Of a stretch of DNA of 64,000 nucleotides, positions 51,131-60,223 are shown piece after piece (position 1 is the stretch's first letter; the number at the start of each line of letters is the position of its first letter). The notes below the pieces were generated by a model. That model searched no databases, had not been told where the DNA came from, and was given only the letters and a program-made list of their open reading frames with translations. The stretch comes from Spirosoma linguale DSM 74 (GTDB taxonomy: Bacteria > Bacteroidota > Bacteroidia > Cytophagales > Spirosomataceae). The position numbers and the translations under genes are program-made. Location of the stretch: the NCBI GenBank assembly GCA_000024525.1, contig CP001769.1, positions 744,001 through 808,000 on the forward strand, in the 5' to 3' direction.

Positions 51131-52072
51131 ATGAAAAAAGTCCTGATTCTAACCGGCCTGAGTGGCAGTGGTAAAACAACCTTTGCCCGAACGTTTTGCG
51201 AAGAACACCCAAACTGGCTGCGTGTTAATCGGGATGATTTTCGGCGAAGTCTGCTGTCCGTACCGCTTCGGGAGTATTATGAAACCTGGCCGGAGCGGGA
51301 GAAAGACCGGGTCGAAATGGTCGTTAATGAATTGCAGAAAGCCGCTATTCTGGAAGGGCTGACGCGTGGCTGGCATATACTCATCGACAATACAAGCCTT
51401 AAGCTAAGCTACATCAACGAATTTCGACAACTGCTGACACGTCATTTCGACCGCGTAGAGATTGGGTATAGGCTGCTTCAGGTGCCGCTGGAAGAATGCA
51501 TCCGTCGCGACCGGGAGCGACCCGATTCGGTAGGCGAGGAGGTGATCCGCCGACAGGCTGAACAGCTAACGTCGCTGAAGAGGTATTTTAAATTCCAGAC
51601 CGAAATCCTGACCCGACCGGCTACTTTTCAACGAGAGCAGGACGAGACTTTACCCCGCTGCATACTGGTCGATATCGACGGTACGGTGGCTGACCGAGGG
51701 ACGCGGTCGCCTTTCGCCTGGCATCGGGTGGGGCTCGATACCCCTAAATGGCCCGTTATCCGGTTGGTGCAGGCCATGCGGGCGTCGGGCTACGCGATTA
51801 TATTCTTTTCGGGTCGCGATGCCATTTGCCGTCCGGAAACAACGACCTGGCTGAATCAACACTTTGGTTGGCAGGAAGCAGATTATCTGTTGTTCATGCG
51901 CCGGGAGCGCGACAACCGCAAAGACTCCATTGTAAAACAGGAGCTATTCGACCAGCATATCGCTGGCCGCTATTACGTAGAACTCGTTGTCGATGATCGC
52001 CAGCAAGTGGTGGACATGTGGCGACGGACTCTCGGCCTGACCTGCATTCAGGTCGACTATGGAGATTTCTGA
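51131..52072 (+). CDS. T4 Pnkp-like polynucleotide kinase 3'-phosphatase
   Basis: 313 aa from the ATG at 51131; an ATG 9 bp earlier also fits, and longer forms overlap the repeat. The N-terminal half is a P-loop kinase (ILTGLSGSGKTTFARTF). The C-terminal half is an acyl-phosphatase of the HAD type, starting ILVDIDGTVADRGTRSPFAW, with FFSGRD, RKDSIVKQELFDQHI and VDDRQQVVDMWRR. Order and motifs match phage T4 Pnkp, which puts phosphate on 5' ends and removes it from 3' ends to allow RNA repair. No RNA ligase gene is adjacent, so the partner is elsewhere or missing. Confidence 0.88.
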   Translation: MKKVLILTGLSGSGKTTFARTFCEEHPNWLRVNRDDFRRSLLSVPLREYYETWPEREKDRVEMVVNELQKAAILEGLTRGWHILIDNTSLKLSYINEFRQLLTRHFDRVEIGYRLLQVPLEECIRRDRERPDSVGEEVIRRQAEQLTSLKRYFKFQTEILTRPATFQREQDETLPRCILVDIDGTVADRGTRSPFAWHRVGLDTPKWPVIRLVQAMRASGYAIIFFSGRDAICRPETTTWLNQHFGWQEADYLLFMRRERDNRKDSIVKQELFDQHIAGRYYVELVVDDRQQVVDMWRRTLGLTCIQVDYGDF

Positions 52073-52357
52073 TCGCGTCGTATCGGTTAACCAGGATGCT
52101 GAGCCATTGGCTATTAAACACGATGGATCTGCGGTCTATCTCTATAAACGGCCATATTTCATCGATGAATCAGTGAATGAGGTGTAATCTTATTGATAAA
52201 CAGGGATTTAGGCTAAATGAAGCGTTCTGCCGACGTTTGGTAGCTATCGGTCGATTTCGTTTTTTTATTCCTATAGGTGGGCGTTGCTTTGTCTCAGAAG
52301 TCGGGAGCAATACCGCATCCAGACGTAAAACAAGGTCACCTATAAACACTACATATT
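52073..52357. other. Gap upstream of the small secreted protein gene
   Basis: 285 bp with no supported gene or clear repeat. It presumably carries the promoter of the following gene. Confidence 0.45.
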
Positions 52358-52738
52358 ATGAAAACGTTAGCCACATCCCTGCTGATTGCTGCATCACTTA
52401 CCTTCTCGGCAACCGGCTTTGCTCAGAACAGCCAGTCAACTGCTACAACCCCGAAAACGCCAATGACGATTCAGCCGACCACGAATGGAAAAGTTGATGT
52501 GGTGGTTGGAGAAACAGACGGCCATTTGTCGATTCAGGTGGTGGATCAGCAGGGACATACGTTATCCAAAAGAGCCGTTTACAAGCAGGAGTCTAATACC
52601 CGAATCCGCTTCGACCTGAGTGGGCTGCCCGACGGAGTTTATCAACTGGTGATTACAGAAGGGACAAGCCGACAGACAAATGCTATTGTCCTCAATACCC
52701 AATCTTCTGATACCTATCGGACAATTAAAATAGGCTAA
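52358..52738 (+). CDS. Small secreted protein with T9SS-tail-like fold
   Basis: 126 aa. Sec signal ending GFAQN, a Thr/Pro-rich linker, then about 85 residues of beta-strands (VDVVVGETDGHLSIQVVDQQ, LSGLPDGVYQLVI, TYRTIKIG) that resemble the C-terminal sorting domain of T9SS substrates. Here the domain stands almost alone, so it may be a minimal secreted protein or a periplasmic Ig-like protein. Function unknown. A strong terminator follows. Confidence 0.7.
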   Translation: MKTLATSLLIAASLTFSATGFAQNSQSTATTPKTPMTIQPTTNGKVDVVVGETDGHLSIQVVDQQGHTLSKRAVYKQESNTRIRFDLSGLPDGVYQLVITEGTSRQTNAIVLNTQSSDTYRTIKIG

Positions 52739-52758
52739 GCGTCTGCTACATTTATCAG

Positions 52759-52796
52759 GCCCGCCCGTTCCATTACAGAACGGGCGGGCTTTTTTG
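52759..52796 (+). terminator. Strong intrinsic terminator
   Basis: GCCCGCCCGTTC and GAACGGGCGGGC form a perfect 12-bp stem with a 7-base loop, followed by TTTTTTT. The rest of the gap up to 53064 is AT-rich and shows no gene. Confidence 0.93.
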
Positions 52797-53064
52797 TTGA
52801 GAGTCGGAAAAGCATGCCGGAACGGGTAGCGGCTTGTGACTATCATTCCGGCCAACGATTACCGGAAGGTGGTTGTCAGGTAGATTTTCCGGATAGATGT
52901 TGGTACTAGTGGTCTTTCGTAAAATAATACAGTAAAATAATAGGGATATGCCAAAGATTAAGGTCATAAAATACAGTTAAGGAGAACCTTGTTAAATTTT
53001 GCCTTATACATTTTAATTTCGTCGTATCTTCATCTTTCATTACAATTGAAACAACCTCTCCCTT

Positions 53065-55554
53065 ATGCTTCACAACCTGACTACTCGAAAAAGTCGATTG
53101 TTTTTGGTTATCCCCTGGCTGGCTGCTTCGTTAGCCGGACACGCTCAGGATGCGCCGGGCTATCAAACACCGCCCAAAGCGCTGGCCGATCTGGTTACGG
53201 CTCCCCTGACACCCACGGTCAGCATGTCGACGAAAGGCGATATGATGCTTATTCTTGAACAGGCTGCCGCTCCCGGCATCGATGAACTGGCGCAGCCGGA
53301 GCTTAAACTGGCCGGGCTGCGACTAAATCCGGCCAACAACGGTCCCAGCCGTGCCCGCTACATAACGGGTCTGAAGCTCAAAAAACTGACCGACAAAGAT
53401 GAGAAAGCAATAACCGGTTTGCCTGCCGAACCTCTCATCAGCTTTGTGCAATGGTCGCCGGATGGAACAAAGGTGGCGTTTGCCAACTCGACTGACACCC
53501 GGATTGATCTGTACATAGCCGATGCGGCCAGTTTGTCGGCGCAAAAGGTTGGTTCGCTGGCGCTCAACGCAACGATGGGTTCACCGTATTACTGGGTGTC
53601 GGACAGCAAGAGCCTGATCGTGAAAACAGTTCCCGTCGGGCGTGGGGCCGCTATTGAAGTGAGCCGGGTGCCGTCGGGGCCGACCACGCAGGAAAACGTG
53701 AAAGGATCGCGCGGGCAGGCTCCAACGTACCAGGACTTACTCAAAAGTCCATCGGACGAAAAGCAGTTCGCCTTTTACACAACGTCGCAGGTTGTACGAC
53801 TGGCGCTGGATGGAACGGCCACCAACATTGGTCAGCCGGGCATTATCCGTACGGCAGAGCCATCGCCCGATGGGCAGTATGTGATGATCGAGACGGTACA
53901 TACGCCGTTTTCGTATCTGGTGCCCGTTGGCCGGTTTCCGCTGAAGACCGAGATTTATGCCATGGCCGGGGCGTTGGTAAAAACGCTGAATGATGGCCCC
54001 TTGCAGGAGGCTGTGCCTTACAGCCGCGATGGGGCACCCACGGGGCCCCGCGACTTCAACTGGCGGGCCGATGCCCCCGCTTCGGTGTATTATACCGTGG
54101 CACAGGACAATGGCGACCCTAAAGTGAAAGCTGAGGTTCGGGATAAAGTTTACCTGATCGAAGCTCCTTTTTCGGCTCAGCCCAAAGAAATCTATGCGGC
54201 TCAGTTCCGTTTCGAAAATTTCGACTGGGGCAATGAGTCGACGGCACTGGCTACCGAACGCTGGTGGCAGAATCGCAAGATCATCACCAAAATCGTTAGT
54301 CCGGCCAACTGGCAAACGTCGGTGCTGTTCGACCGTTCGTACGAAGACCGGTACACCAACCCCGGTCAGCCCGATACGAAGCACAACCAGTATGGCCGCG
54401 AAGTATTGAATCTGCTCCCGAGTGGCGAAATCCTGATGCTGAACGCCGTAGGTTCATCGCCCCAGGGCGACCGCCCTTTTGTGAGTCTGCTGAACTTGAA
54501 GACGAAGCAAACCCGCGAACTCTGGCGGTCGGCGGCTCCGTATTTCGAGCGGCCCGTTGCTGTGCTGGATGCAGCTAAACAGGTGATCCTGACCACCCGC
54601 GAAACGCCCGACGAAAACCCGAACTACTTTGTTCGTAATCTGAAAGCCAGAATTGCACCTATTCAGGCAACGTACTTCCCGCATCCGTATCCGCAACTGA
54701 AAGGAATCCAGAAGCAGCAGCTTCGCTACAAGCGGGCCGATGGCGTTGAACTGACGGCTACGCTGTATTTGCCTGTTGGCTACAAGAAAGAGCAGGGGCC
54801 GCTGCCAACGTTCCTGTGGGCGTATCCGGCCGAATTCAAGAGTAAGGAAGCGGCCAGTCAGGTGGCTGGTTCGCCGTATCAGTTTAACCGAATCAGCTAC
54901 TGGGGTGGTGCCGCTTTCGTGACGATGGGCTATGCCATTCTGGATAACGCCAGCATCCCCATTGTGGGTGAGGGCGACAAAGAACCGAACGATACCTACG
55001 TTGAGCAGCTGGTGTCGAGCGCCAAAGCGGCCATTGACGAAGGCGTGCGGCTGGGCGTTGTCGATTCGAGTCGGGTAGGGGTGGGTGGCCACTCGTACGG
55101 TGCGTTCATGACGGCCAACCTGCTCACCAACAGCAAGCTTTTCAAAGCGGGTATTGCCCGGAGTGGTGCTTACAATCGTACCCTAACCCCATTTGGCTTT
55201 CAGAACGAGCAGCGCAGTTACTGGCAGGCACCGGACGTCTACAATAAAATGTCGCCATTCATGAATGCCGACAAGATGAAGACGCCCCTGCTGCTGGTTC
55301 ATGGCGAGGCCGACAACAACACGGGTACGTTCCCGATTCAGTCGGAGCGGTATTACAATGCGCTGAAAGGTTTCGGCGCTACGACCCGGCTGGTGTTCCT
55401 GCCCTATGAAAGTCACGGCTATACCGCCAAAGAGTCATTGCTGCATATGTTGTGGGAAATGAACGGCTGGATGGATAAATACGTCAAGAATCCGGCTCCC
55501 GCAACTCAGAGTAACAAAGCCGGTAAAATGGGCGGAGGGAATAATGAGAAATAG
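53065..55554 (+). CDS. S9-family peptidase (prolyl oligopeptidase type), exported
   Basis: 829 aa. Signal peptide ending AGHAQ. An N-terminal beta-propeller (residues about 60-500, for example VQWSPDGTKVAF) precedes an alpha/beta-hydrolase domain with the catalytic Ser in VGVGGHSYGAFMTA, an Asp in LLLVHGEADNNTG and the His in YESHGY. The layout fits glutamyl endopeptidase-like S9 proteins that cut peptides after entry through a propeller. Periplasmic. A GTACCCACGG-type repeat begins 3 bp after the stop. Confidence 0.9.
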   Translation: MLHNLTTRKSRLFLVIPWLAASLAGHAQDAPGYQTPPKALADLVTAPLTPTVSMSTKGDMMLILEQAAAPGIDELAQPELKLAGLRLNPANNGPSRARYITGLKLKKLTDKDEKAITGLPAEPLISFVQWSPDGTKVAFANSTDTRIDLYIADAASLSAQKVGSLALNATMGSPYYWVSDSKSLIVKTVPVGRGAAIEVSRVPSGPTTQENVKGSRGQAPTYQDLLKSPSDEKQFAFYTTSQVVRLALDGTATNIGQPGIIRTAEPSPDGQYVMIETVHTPFSYLVPVGRFPLKTEIYAMAGALVKTLNDGPLQEAVPYSRDGAPTGPRDFNWRADAPASVYYTVAQDNGDPKVKAEVRDKVYLIEAPFSAQPKEIYAAQFRFENFDWGNESTALATERWWQNRKIITKIVSPANWQTSVLFDRSYEDRYTNPGQPDTKHNQYGREVLNLLPSGEILMLNAVGSSPQGDRPFVSLLNLKTKQTRELWRSAAPYFERPVAVLDAAKQVILTTRETPDENPNYFVRNLKARIAPIQATYFPHPYPQLKGIQKQQLRYKRADGVELTATLYLPVGYKKEQGPLPTFLWAYPAEFKSKEAASQVAGSPYQFNRISYWGGAAFVTMGYAILDNASIPIVGEGDKEPNDTYVEQLVSSAKAAIDEGVRLGVVDSSRVGVGGHSYGAFMTANLLTNSKLFKAGIARSGAYNRTLTPFGFQNEQRSYWQAPDVYNKMSPFMNADKMKTPLLLVHGEADNNTGTFPIQSERYYNALKGFGATTRLVFLPYESHGYTAKESLLHMLWEMNGWMDKYVKNPAPATQSNKAGKMGGGNNEK

Positions 55555-55557
55555 CCC

Positions 55558-55637
55558 GTACCCACGGGTTTTAACCCGTGTTGTATCGTAGCAGTAGATT
55601 CTCCTCGTGCTATTCACGGGTTAAAACCCGTGGGTAC
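55558..55637. repeat. 23-bp perfect inverted repeat, GTACCCACGG family
   Basis: Arms 55558-55580 and 55615-55637 (GTACCCACGGGTTTTAACCC start) are perfect complements with a 34-base loop. Each arm itself contains a CACGGGTTTTAACCCGTG palindrome. The outer GTACCCACGG matches the element at 51020. Confidence 0.85.
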
Positions 55638-55653
55638 GGTGGGGGATCTTAAA

Positions 55654-55690
55654 ACCAATAAAGCCGGGCTAACCACCCGGCTTTATTGGT
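55654..55690 (+). terminator. Terminator after the S9 peptidase gene
   Basis: ACCAATAAAGCCGGG and CCCGGCTTTATTGGT pair perfectly over 15 bp, loop CTAACCA. There is no long T-run beyond the stem, but T-rich sequence lies in its 3' arm. Confidence 0.7.
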
Positions 55691-55852
55691 ATACACAGGT
55701 TAACCAGTAAGCTTTGTAATCAGGCAGAATACGCTTCTGGAGCAAATCAGGACTATTTTTTGTTAAACATGACAATTTGGTAATGTTAAACTAACATTCA
55801 GGAAATATAGTAGTAGTCTCTTTGCAGTTCGAAAAATTCGCTCATCAGCTGC

Positions 55853-58800
55853 ATGAAAAAACATCTTCTCTCTCTTCTTTTATTGCTCCTTTTTGCCGGG
55901 TTTAGCCTTGAGGAAGCAAGGGCACAAACAACGCAGGCCTCCATTTCAGGAGTTATTTCCGATACGCAAAAACAGGGACTTCCGGGAGCTACGGTTCGGG
56001 TGCGAAACGAATCGACGGGCTTTACAACCGGCACTGTTACCAATGTCCAGGGCGAATATCAGTTTAAAGAATTACCCCTGGGCGGTCCCTATACCATTTG
56101 GGCTACGGCGGTGGGGCTGGGCGAGCAACGCCGAACCGGCTACATGGTCAACCAGGGCGACGCGATCCGGATTAGTCTGACCATGCAGGAAGCCGGTCAG
56201 GATTTGGAGGTGGTACAGGTAGTGGCATCGGGTCTGAAAAACAAGACCGATAACCTGGGGGCGGCTACGGCCATCACGGCTAAAACGCTGACAACCATGC
56301 CTGTCAACGGGCGTAACTTTACCTCGCTGGTTAACCTGTCACCCTTAAGTGGCAACAATGGCAACCTGTCGGGGCAGATTGGCTCATCGACCAACTTTAC
56401 TATCGACGGGATGACGGCCAAAAACCCAACCTCGGCCGGTGCAACGACCAGCCGCAGCGGAGCCCCTTATTCGATCTCCATTGAAGCCGTTCGGGAATTT
56501 AAAGTGATTACCAACCAGTACGATGTGGTGTACGGACGCGCCGGGGGCGGTATCGTGAGTGCCGTAACCAAATCGGGAACCAACAAACTGGCGGGCAGCG
56601 TCTTTAACTACACCCGCGCCAACTGGCTGTCGAGCAAGTACGACATTCGCGGTAACCTGCGTAACAACAAGTTCTCGACCAACCAGTTCGGGTTTTCGCT
56701 GGGTGGCCCGATCATCAAAGACAAACTGCATTACTTCGTGGTCTGGGATCACCAGCAGGATTCGCGCCCGCTGATTATCGCCGACGTGCAAACACCGCTC
56801 GACGAGAGCCGCTTTAACGTGACACGCGCCACCCTCGACCGTTTTGTCGATATTGCCCGTAGTAAATATGGCGTAGCCAACACGCCCCAATACGGCACGT
56901 TCGACAAGAGCCGGGGTTCCGATGCCGCTTTTGCCCGTATCGACTGGCAGATCAACCAAAACAACCTGCTCACCATTCGGGACAACTACACCAACGACCG
57001 CAACAAGCTGGGCTTGCAGGATAACACGGCCGTTAATATCTACGAATCGTACGGCAACGACTTCAACATCGACAACAGTCTGCTGGCTACCCTGCGCACG
57101 ACCATTACGCCCAAGATTACCAACGAGCTGAAACTTCAGCATCTGTACACCTACCAGAAAAGTGCCCCCGGCGATCAACTGCCCGGTGCCAACATTCCGC
57201 GGAATATTGTCGAAAACGTTGTGTCTACGGTCAATGGAGGCACATTGTCGACCAATATTCAGATGGGCGGTCATCGTTTTGCGCAGGAAGGTTTCACGAA
57301 TAATGTGGTGCAACTGGTCGACAATCTCTATTACAATACCGACCGGATTCAGTACACCTTTGGTCTGGACCTGATGTACACGCACGCCCGTTCGCTCTAT
57401 GGCAGTGAGGTCAATGGTCGCTTCCATTACAATATTGATGGTACGACTTCATCGCTGGACAAATTCAACGCCCTGCAACCGTACCGATACTACCGCGAGG
57501 TGCCGCTGGTGGCCGACCCTACCGTTGTTGGTAAAACCCTTAACGCGGGTGTTTATGGGCAGTTGAGTACGCAACTGGCACCCGGACTCGACATGACCGC
57601 CGGTCTGCGCTTCGATTATGCACACTACCCGAAGGCTCCGCTGAACCAGTTGGTGCTGGACGAACTGAATCTCCGGACCGACAATGTGATTAAATCGTTC
57701 ATCGTACAACCCCGCCTGCAACTTAACTGGGACGTGAACGAGCGGCACACGGATTTTGTCCGCTTCGGGGGCGGTGTGTTTGCATCGGACATCAACAACT
57801 ACATGATTATCAATAACCTGACCTTCGACGGAAAGCACTTTGCTACGGTCGACGTGCGGGGAGTCAACGTACCAACGCCCGACTTTGCGGCTTACCGGCA
57901 GAACTACGCCAGCATTCCAACGCTGGCGGCTTTTCAGGTGCCAACGATCAACATGACTGGTCCGAATGCCAAAGTGCCGGTTCTTTACAAAGCCAACCTG
58001 TCCTATTCGCACTTCCTGACCGAGAAACTGCGCGTTGGTGTCGCGGGTTATATGTCGCTGGGTCGCAACAACTACATGTATGTCGACCGGAACATGGTGG
58101 CTGACCCATTCTTCCGACTGGCTAACGAAGATAACCGGGGTGTGTATGTGCCGCTGGCTTCCATGCCAACGAGCGGTGTGGGCGACTGGCAACTGGGGCG
58201 CATCAGCCAGAAGCTGGGCCGGGTGCTGGAGTTGAACAGCGTAGGACGCGTGAATCAGTTTGCTGTCGTGGCCGATGCTACCTGGCAGTACTTCCGTGAT
58301 GGTGAGATAACGGCCAGCTTCACCTGGAACGATACCCGCGACAACACGTCTTACAATGGTAACGTAGCCAACACCGCTACGCTGTCGGTACCGGTAAAAG
58401 ATGATCCGCGCAACCTGAGCAAAATGACGTATTCGGACAACCATTTTCGGAATAAGGTTGTGTTTTACGGCACGCTACCATCGTTCTTCGGCATTACGCT
58501 GGGTGTTCGCTATTCGGGTATTGGGGGTACGCGGTACTCGCTGCTGTCGGGTGCTAACACCAATGCCGACTTTGTTGCAACGAACGACCTGGCCTTCGTC
58601 TTCGACCGTAACAGTGAAGGCGTTCCGGCCAATGTGCGGACGGGGCTGCAAACGTTGCTGGATAGCCCAACGGCGAGCCAGAGCCTCAAGAATTATATCA
58701 ATGCGTATTCGGGTCAGATTGCCGAACGGAACGGGGGCATCAATGGCTTTTACGGCGTATTCGATATTCGGGCGATGAAGCGGTTCCGGTTCAATAAAAA

Positions 58801-59053
58801 CCACGCTGTTGAGCTTTCGGCCGATATTTTCAACTTCGCTAACTTCCTGAAACGCGACTGGGGCGTCAACAAATCGCTGGGTACGCAGGCACTGTATGCG
58901 CTGGGTGTTCCGGCTTCCGGCACCACGGCTGCCCTTCCCGGTTTTAGTCAGGCCAGTCAGCGGTTCAACTACCGGGTCAATAATTCGGGCGTTGTAACCC
59001 CGTCGGGCGATCCGTTCCAGGTTCAGATCGGCTTACGGTATAGCTTTCAATAA
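55853..59053 (+). CDS. TonB-dependent receptor, Oar-like
   Basis: 1066 aa. Signal ending EARAQ, carboxypeptidase-regulatory-like domain (ASISGVISDTQKQGLPGAT), plug domain (NLGAATAITAKTLTTMPVNG, then IDGMTAKNPTSAG and YDVVYGRAGGGIVSAVTKSG), and a large barrel ending VQIGLRYSFQ. No SusD partner follows, unlike the pair at 18.8-23.6 kb, so it is an independent importer of unknown substrate. It may be paired with the GDPD gene downstream. Confidence 0.92.
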   Translation: MKKHLLSLLLLLLFAGFSLEEARAQTTQASISGVISDTQKQGLPGATVRVRNESTGFTTGTVTNVQGEYQFKELPLGGPYTIWATAVGLGEQRRTGYMVNQGDAIRISLTMQEAGQDLEVVQVVASGLKNKTDNLGAATAITAKTLTTMPVNGRNFTSLVNLSPLSGNNGNLSGQIGSSTNFTIDGMTAKNPTSAGATTSRSGAPYSISIEAVREFKVITNQYDVVYGRAGGGIVSAVTKSGTNKLAGSVFNYTRANWLSSKYDIRGNLRNNKFSTNQFGFSLGGPIIKDKLHYFVVWDHQQDSRPLIIADVQTPLDESRFNVTRATLDRFVDIARSKYGVANTPQYGTFDKSRGSDAAFARIDWQINQNNLLTIRDNYTNDRNKLGLQDNTAVNIYESYGNDFNIDNSLLATLRTTITPKITNELKLQHLYTYQKSAPGDQLPGANIPRNIVENVVSTVNGGTLSTNIQMGGHRFAQEGFTNNVVQLVDNLYYNTDRIQYTFGLDLMYTHARSLYGSEVNGRFHYNIDGTTSSLDKFNALQPYRYYREVPLVADPTVVGKTLNAGVYGQLSTQLAPGLDMTAGLRFDYAHYPKAPLNQLVLDELNLRTDNVIKSFIVQPRLQLNWDVNERHTDFVRFGGGVFASDINNYMIINNLTFDGKHFATVDVRGVNVPTPDFAAYRQNYASIPTLAAFQVPTINMTGPNAKVPVLYKANLSYSHFLTEKLRVGVAGYMSLGRNNYMYVDRNMVADPFFRLANEDNRGVYVPLASMPTSGVGDWQLGRISQKLGRVLELNSVGRVNQFAVVADATWQYFRDGEITASFTWNDTRDNTSYNGNVANTATLSVPVKDDPRNLSKMTYSDNHFRNKVVFYGTLPSFFGITLGVRYSGIGGTRYSLLSGANTNADFVATNDLAFVFDRNSEGVPANVRTGLQTLLDSPTASQSLKNYINAYSGQIAERNGGINGFYGVFDIRAMKRFRFNKNHAVELSADIFNFANFLKRDWGVNKSLGTQALYALGVPASGTTAALPGFSQASQRFNYRVNNSGVVTPSGDPFQVQIGLRYSFQ

Positions 59054-59075
59054 ACCAGCTTTAATCTAGTTGAAC

Positions 59076-59146
59076 CGCAAAGACGCAAAGGCTAAATCGC
59101 AGAGAACCCTGTAGCGACCTTTGCGCTTACCCTTTGCGTCTTTGCG
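59076..59146. repeat. Inverted repeat with CGCAAAGACGCAAAGG arms
   Basis: Arms 59076-59091 and 59131-59146 are perfect 16-bp complements, with a related GACCTTTGCGC in the loop. Each arm is built from the tandem word CGCAAAG. It lies between the TonB receptor and the GDPD gene. Confidence 0.8.
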
Positions 59147-59168
59147 TTTATTTTTCCCCAACACTACA

Positions 59169-60032
59169 ATGAAGACTCTCGCTTTAGTTACCCTCCTGCT
59201 GGGTTCACACGTTATCATCGCTCAGTCAAAATTCAATACAGAGGGCCATCGGGGCGCCCGTGGCCTCATGCCGGAAAACACCGTTCGGGCCATGAAAAAG
59301 GCGATGGATCTGGGCGTTCAAACGCTGGAAATGGACGTTGTTATCGCCAAGGACAAACAGGTGGTGGTGTCGCACGACAACTATATGTCGGCAGATATTA
59401 GCCTGAAGCCCGACGGAAGCCCCGTTACGGCCGACGAACAAAAGAAGATCAACCTGTACCAGTTGACATACGCTGAGATTAAGAAGTTTGACGTTGGCAG
59501 TAAGCCACACCCTCAGTTTCCGCAGCAACAGAAATTTCCGGCCTATAAACCGCTGTTATCCGAGCTGATCGATTCTGTCGAGACGTACGCAAAAGCAAAA
59601 GGGCTGCCCATGCCGATGTATAATATCGAGATCAAATCATCGGCGACCACGGATGGCGTGTATCATCCTGAGCCAGCGGAATTTGTCAGTCTGGTGATGG
59701 ATATCCTGCAAAAAAAGAAGCTGGGCAAGCGGCTGACCATTCAGTCGTTCGACGTTCGGCCGTTGCAGTTGCTTCATAAGCAGTATCCGGCTGTTTCGCT
59801 TTCGTACCTGACCATGAATCCGAAACCGCTGGATGAAAATCTGGCCTTGCTGGGCTTCAAACCCCACACCTACAGCCCTTATTACAAAACGGTAACGGCC
59901 GAAACCGTGAAAGCCTGCCACGAGCAGGGCATGACGATCATTCCCTGGACAGTAAACACCAAAGCCGAAATCGAATCCCTCAAACAACTGGGCGTAGACG
60001 GTATCATCTCTGACTATCCGAATCTGTTTTAA
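59169..60032 (+). CDS. Glycerophosphodiester phosphodiesterase, exported
   Basis: 287 aa from the ATG at 59169, chosen because it opens a signal peptide ending IIAQS. Signature EGHRGARGLMPENT (catalytic His), LEMDVV and VVVSHD (metal ligands), the second catalytic part in MYNIEIKSS, and IIPWTVNTKAEI near the end. It splits glycerophosphodiesters into glycerol-3-phosphate and an alcohol, for phosphate or carbon recovery. The stop codon lies 3 bp before a 99-bp palindrome. Confidence 0.93.
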   Translation: MKTLALVTLLLGSHVIIAQSKFNTEGHRGARGLMPENTVRAMKKAMDLGVQTLEMDVVIAKDKQVVVSHDNYMSADISLKPDGSPVTADEQKKINLYQLTYAEIKKFDVGSKPHPQFPQQQKFPAYKPLLSELIDSVETYAKAKGLPMPMYNIEIKSSATTDGVYHPEPAEFVSLVMDILQKKKLGKRLTIQSFDVRPLQLLHKQYPAVSLSYLTMNPKPLDENLALLGFKPHTYSPYYKTVTAETVKACHEQGMTIIPWTVNTKAEIESLKQLGVDGIISDYPNLF

Positions 60033-60034
60033 CG

Positions 60035-60133
60035 AGTCGATTGCAAATCGGTCGTTGGGTGCCGTTTTTAAACGCCATATCTCCAAGATATGGCGTTTAA
60101 AAACGGCACCCAACGACCGATTTGCAATCGACT
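60035..60133. repeat. Perfect 99-bp palindrome (48-bp arms, 3-base loop)
   Basis: 60035-60082 and 60086-60133 are exact reverse complements around CCA. The inner stem AAACGCCATATCT/AGATATGGCGTTT is the core shared with 42756 and 47091; the outer part (AGTCGATTGCAAATCGGTCG start) is unique here. It will form a very stable RNA hairpin after the GDPD gene and may act as a terminator. Confidence 0.92.
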
Positions 60134-60223
60134 ATTGTGTCGTACCAACAGAGACGGCCCGGTATTACACAATGGTAGGAAGTAACGTAATTGTCCTTTC
60201 TTTCCCGACATTACTTCACTGCC

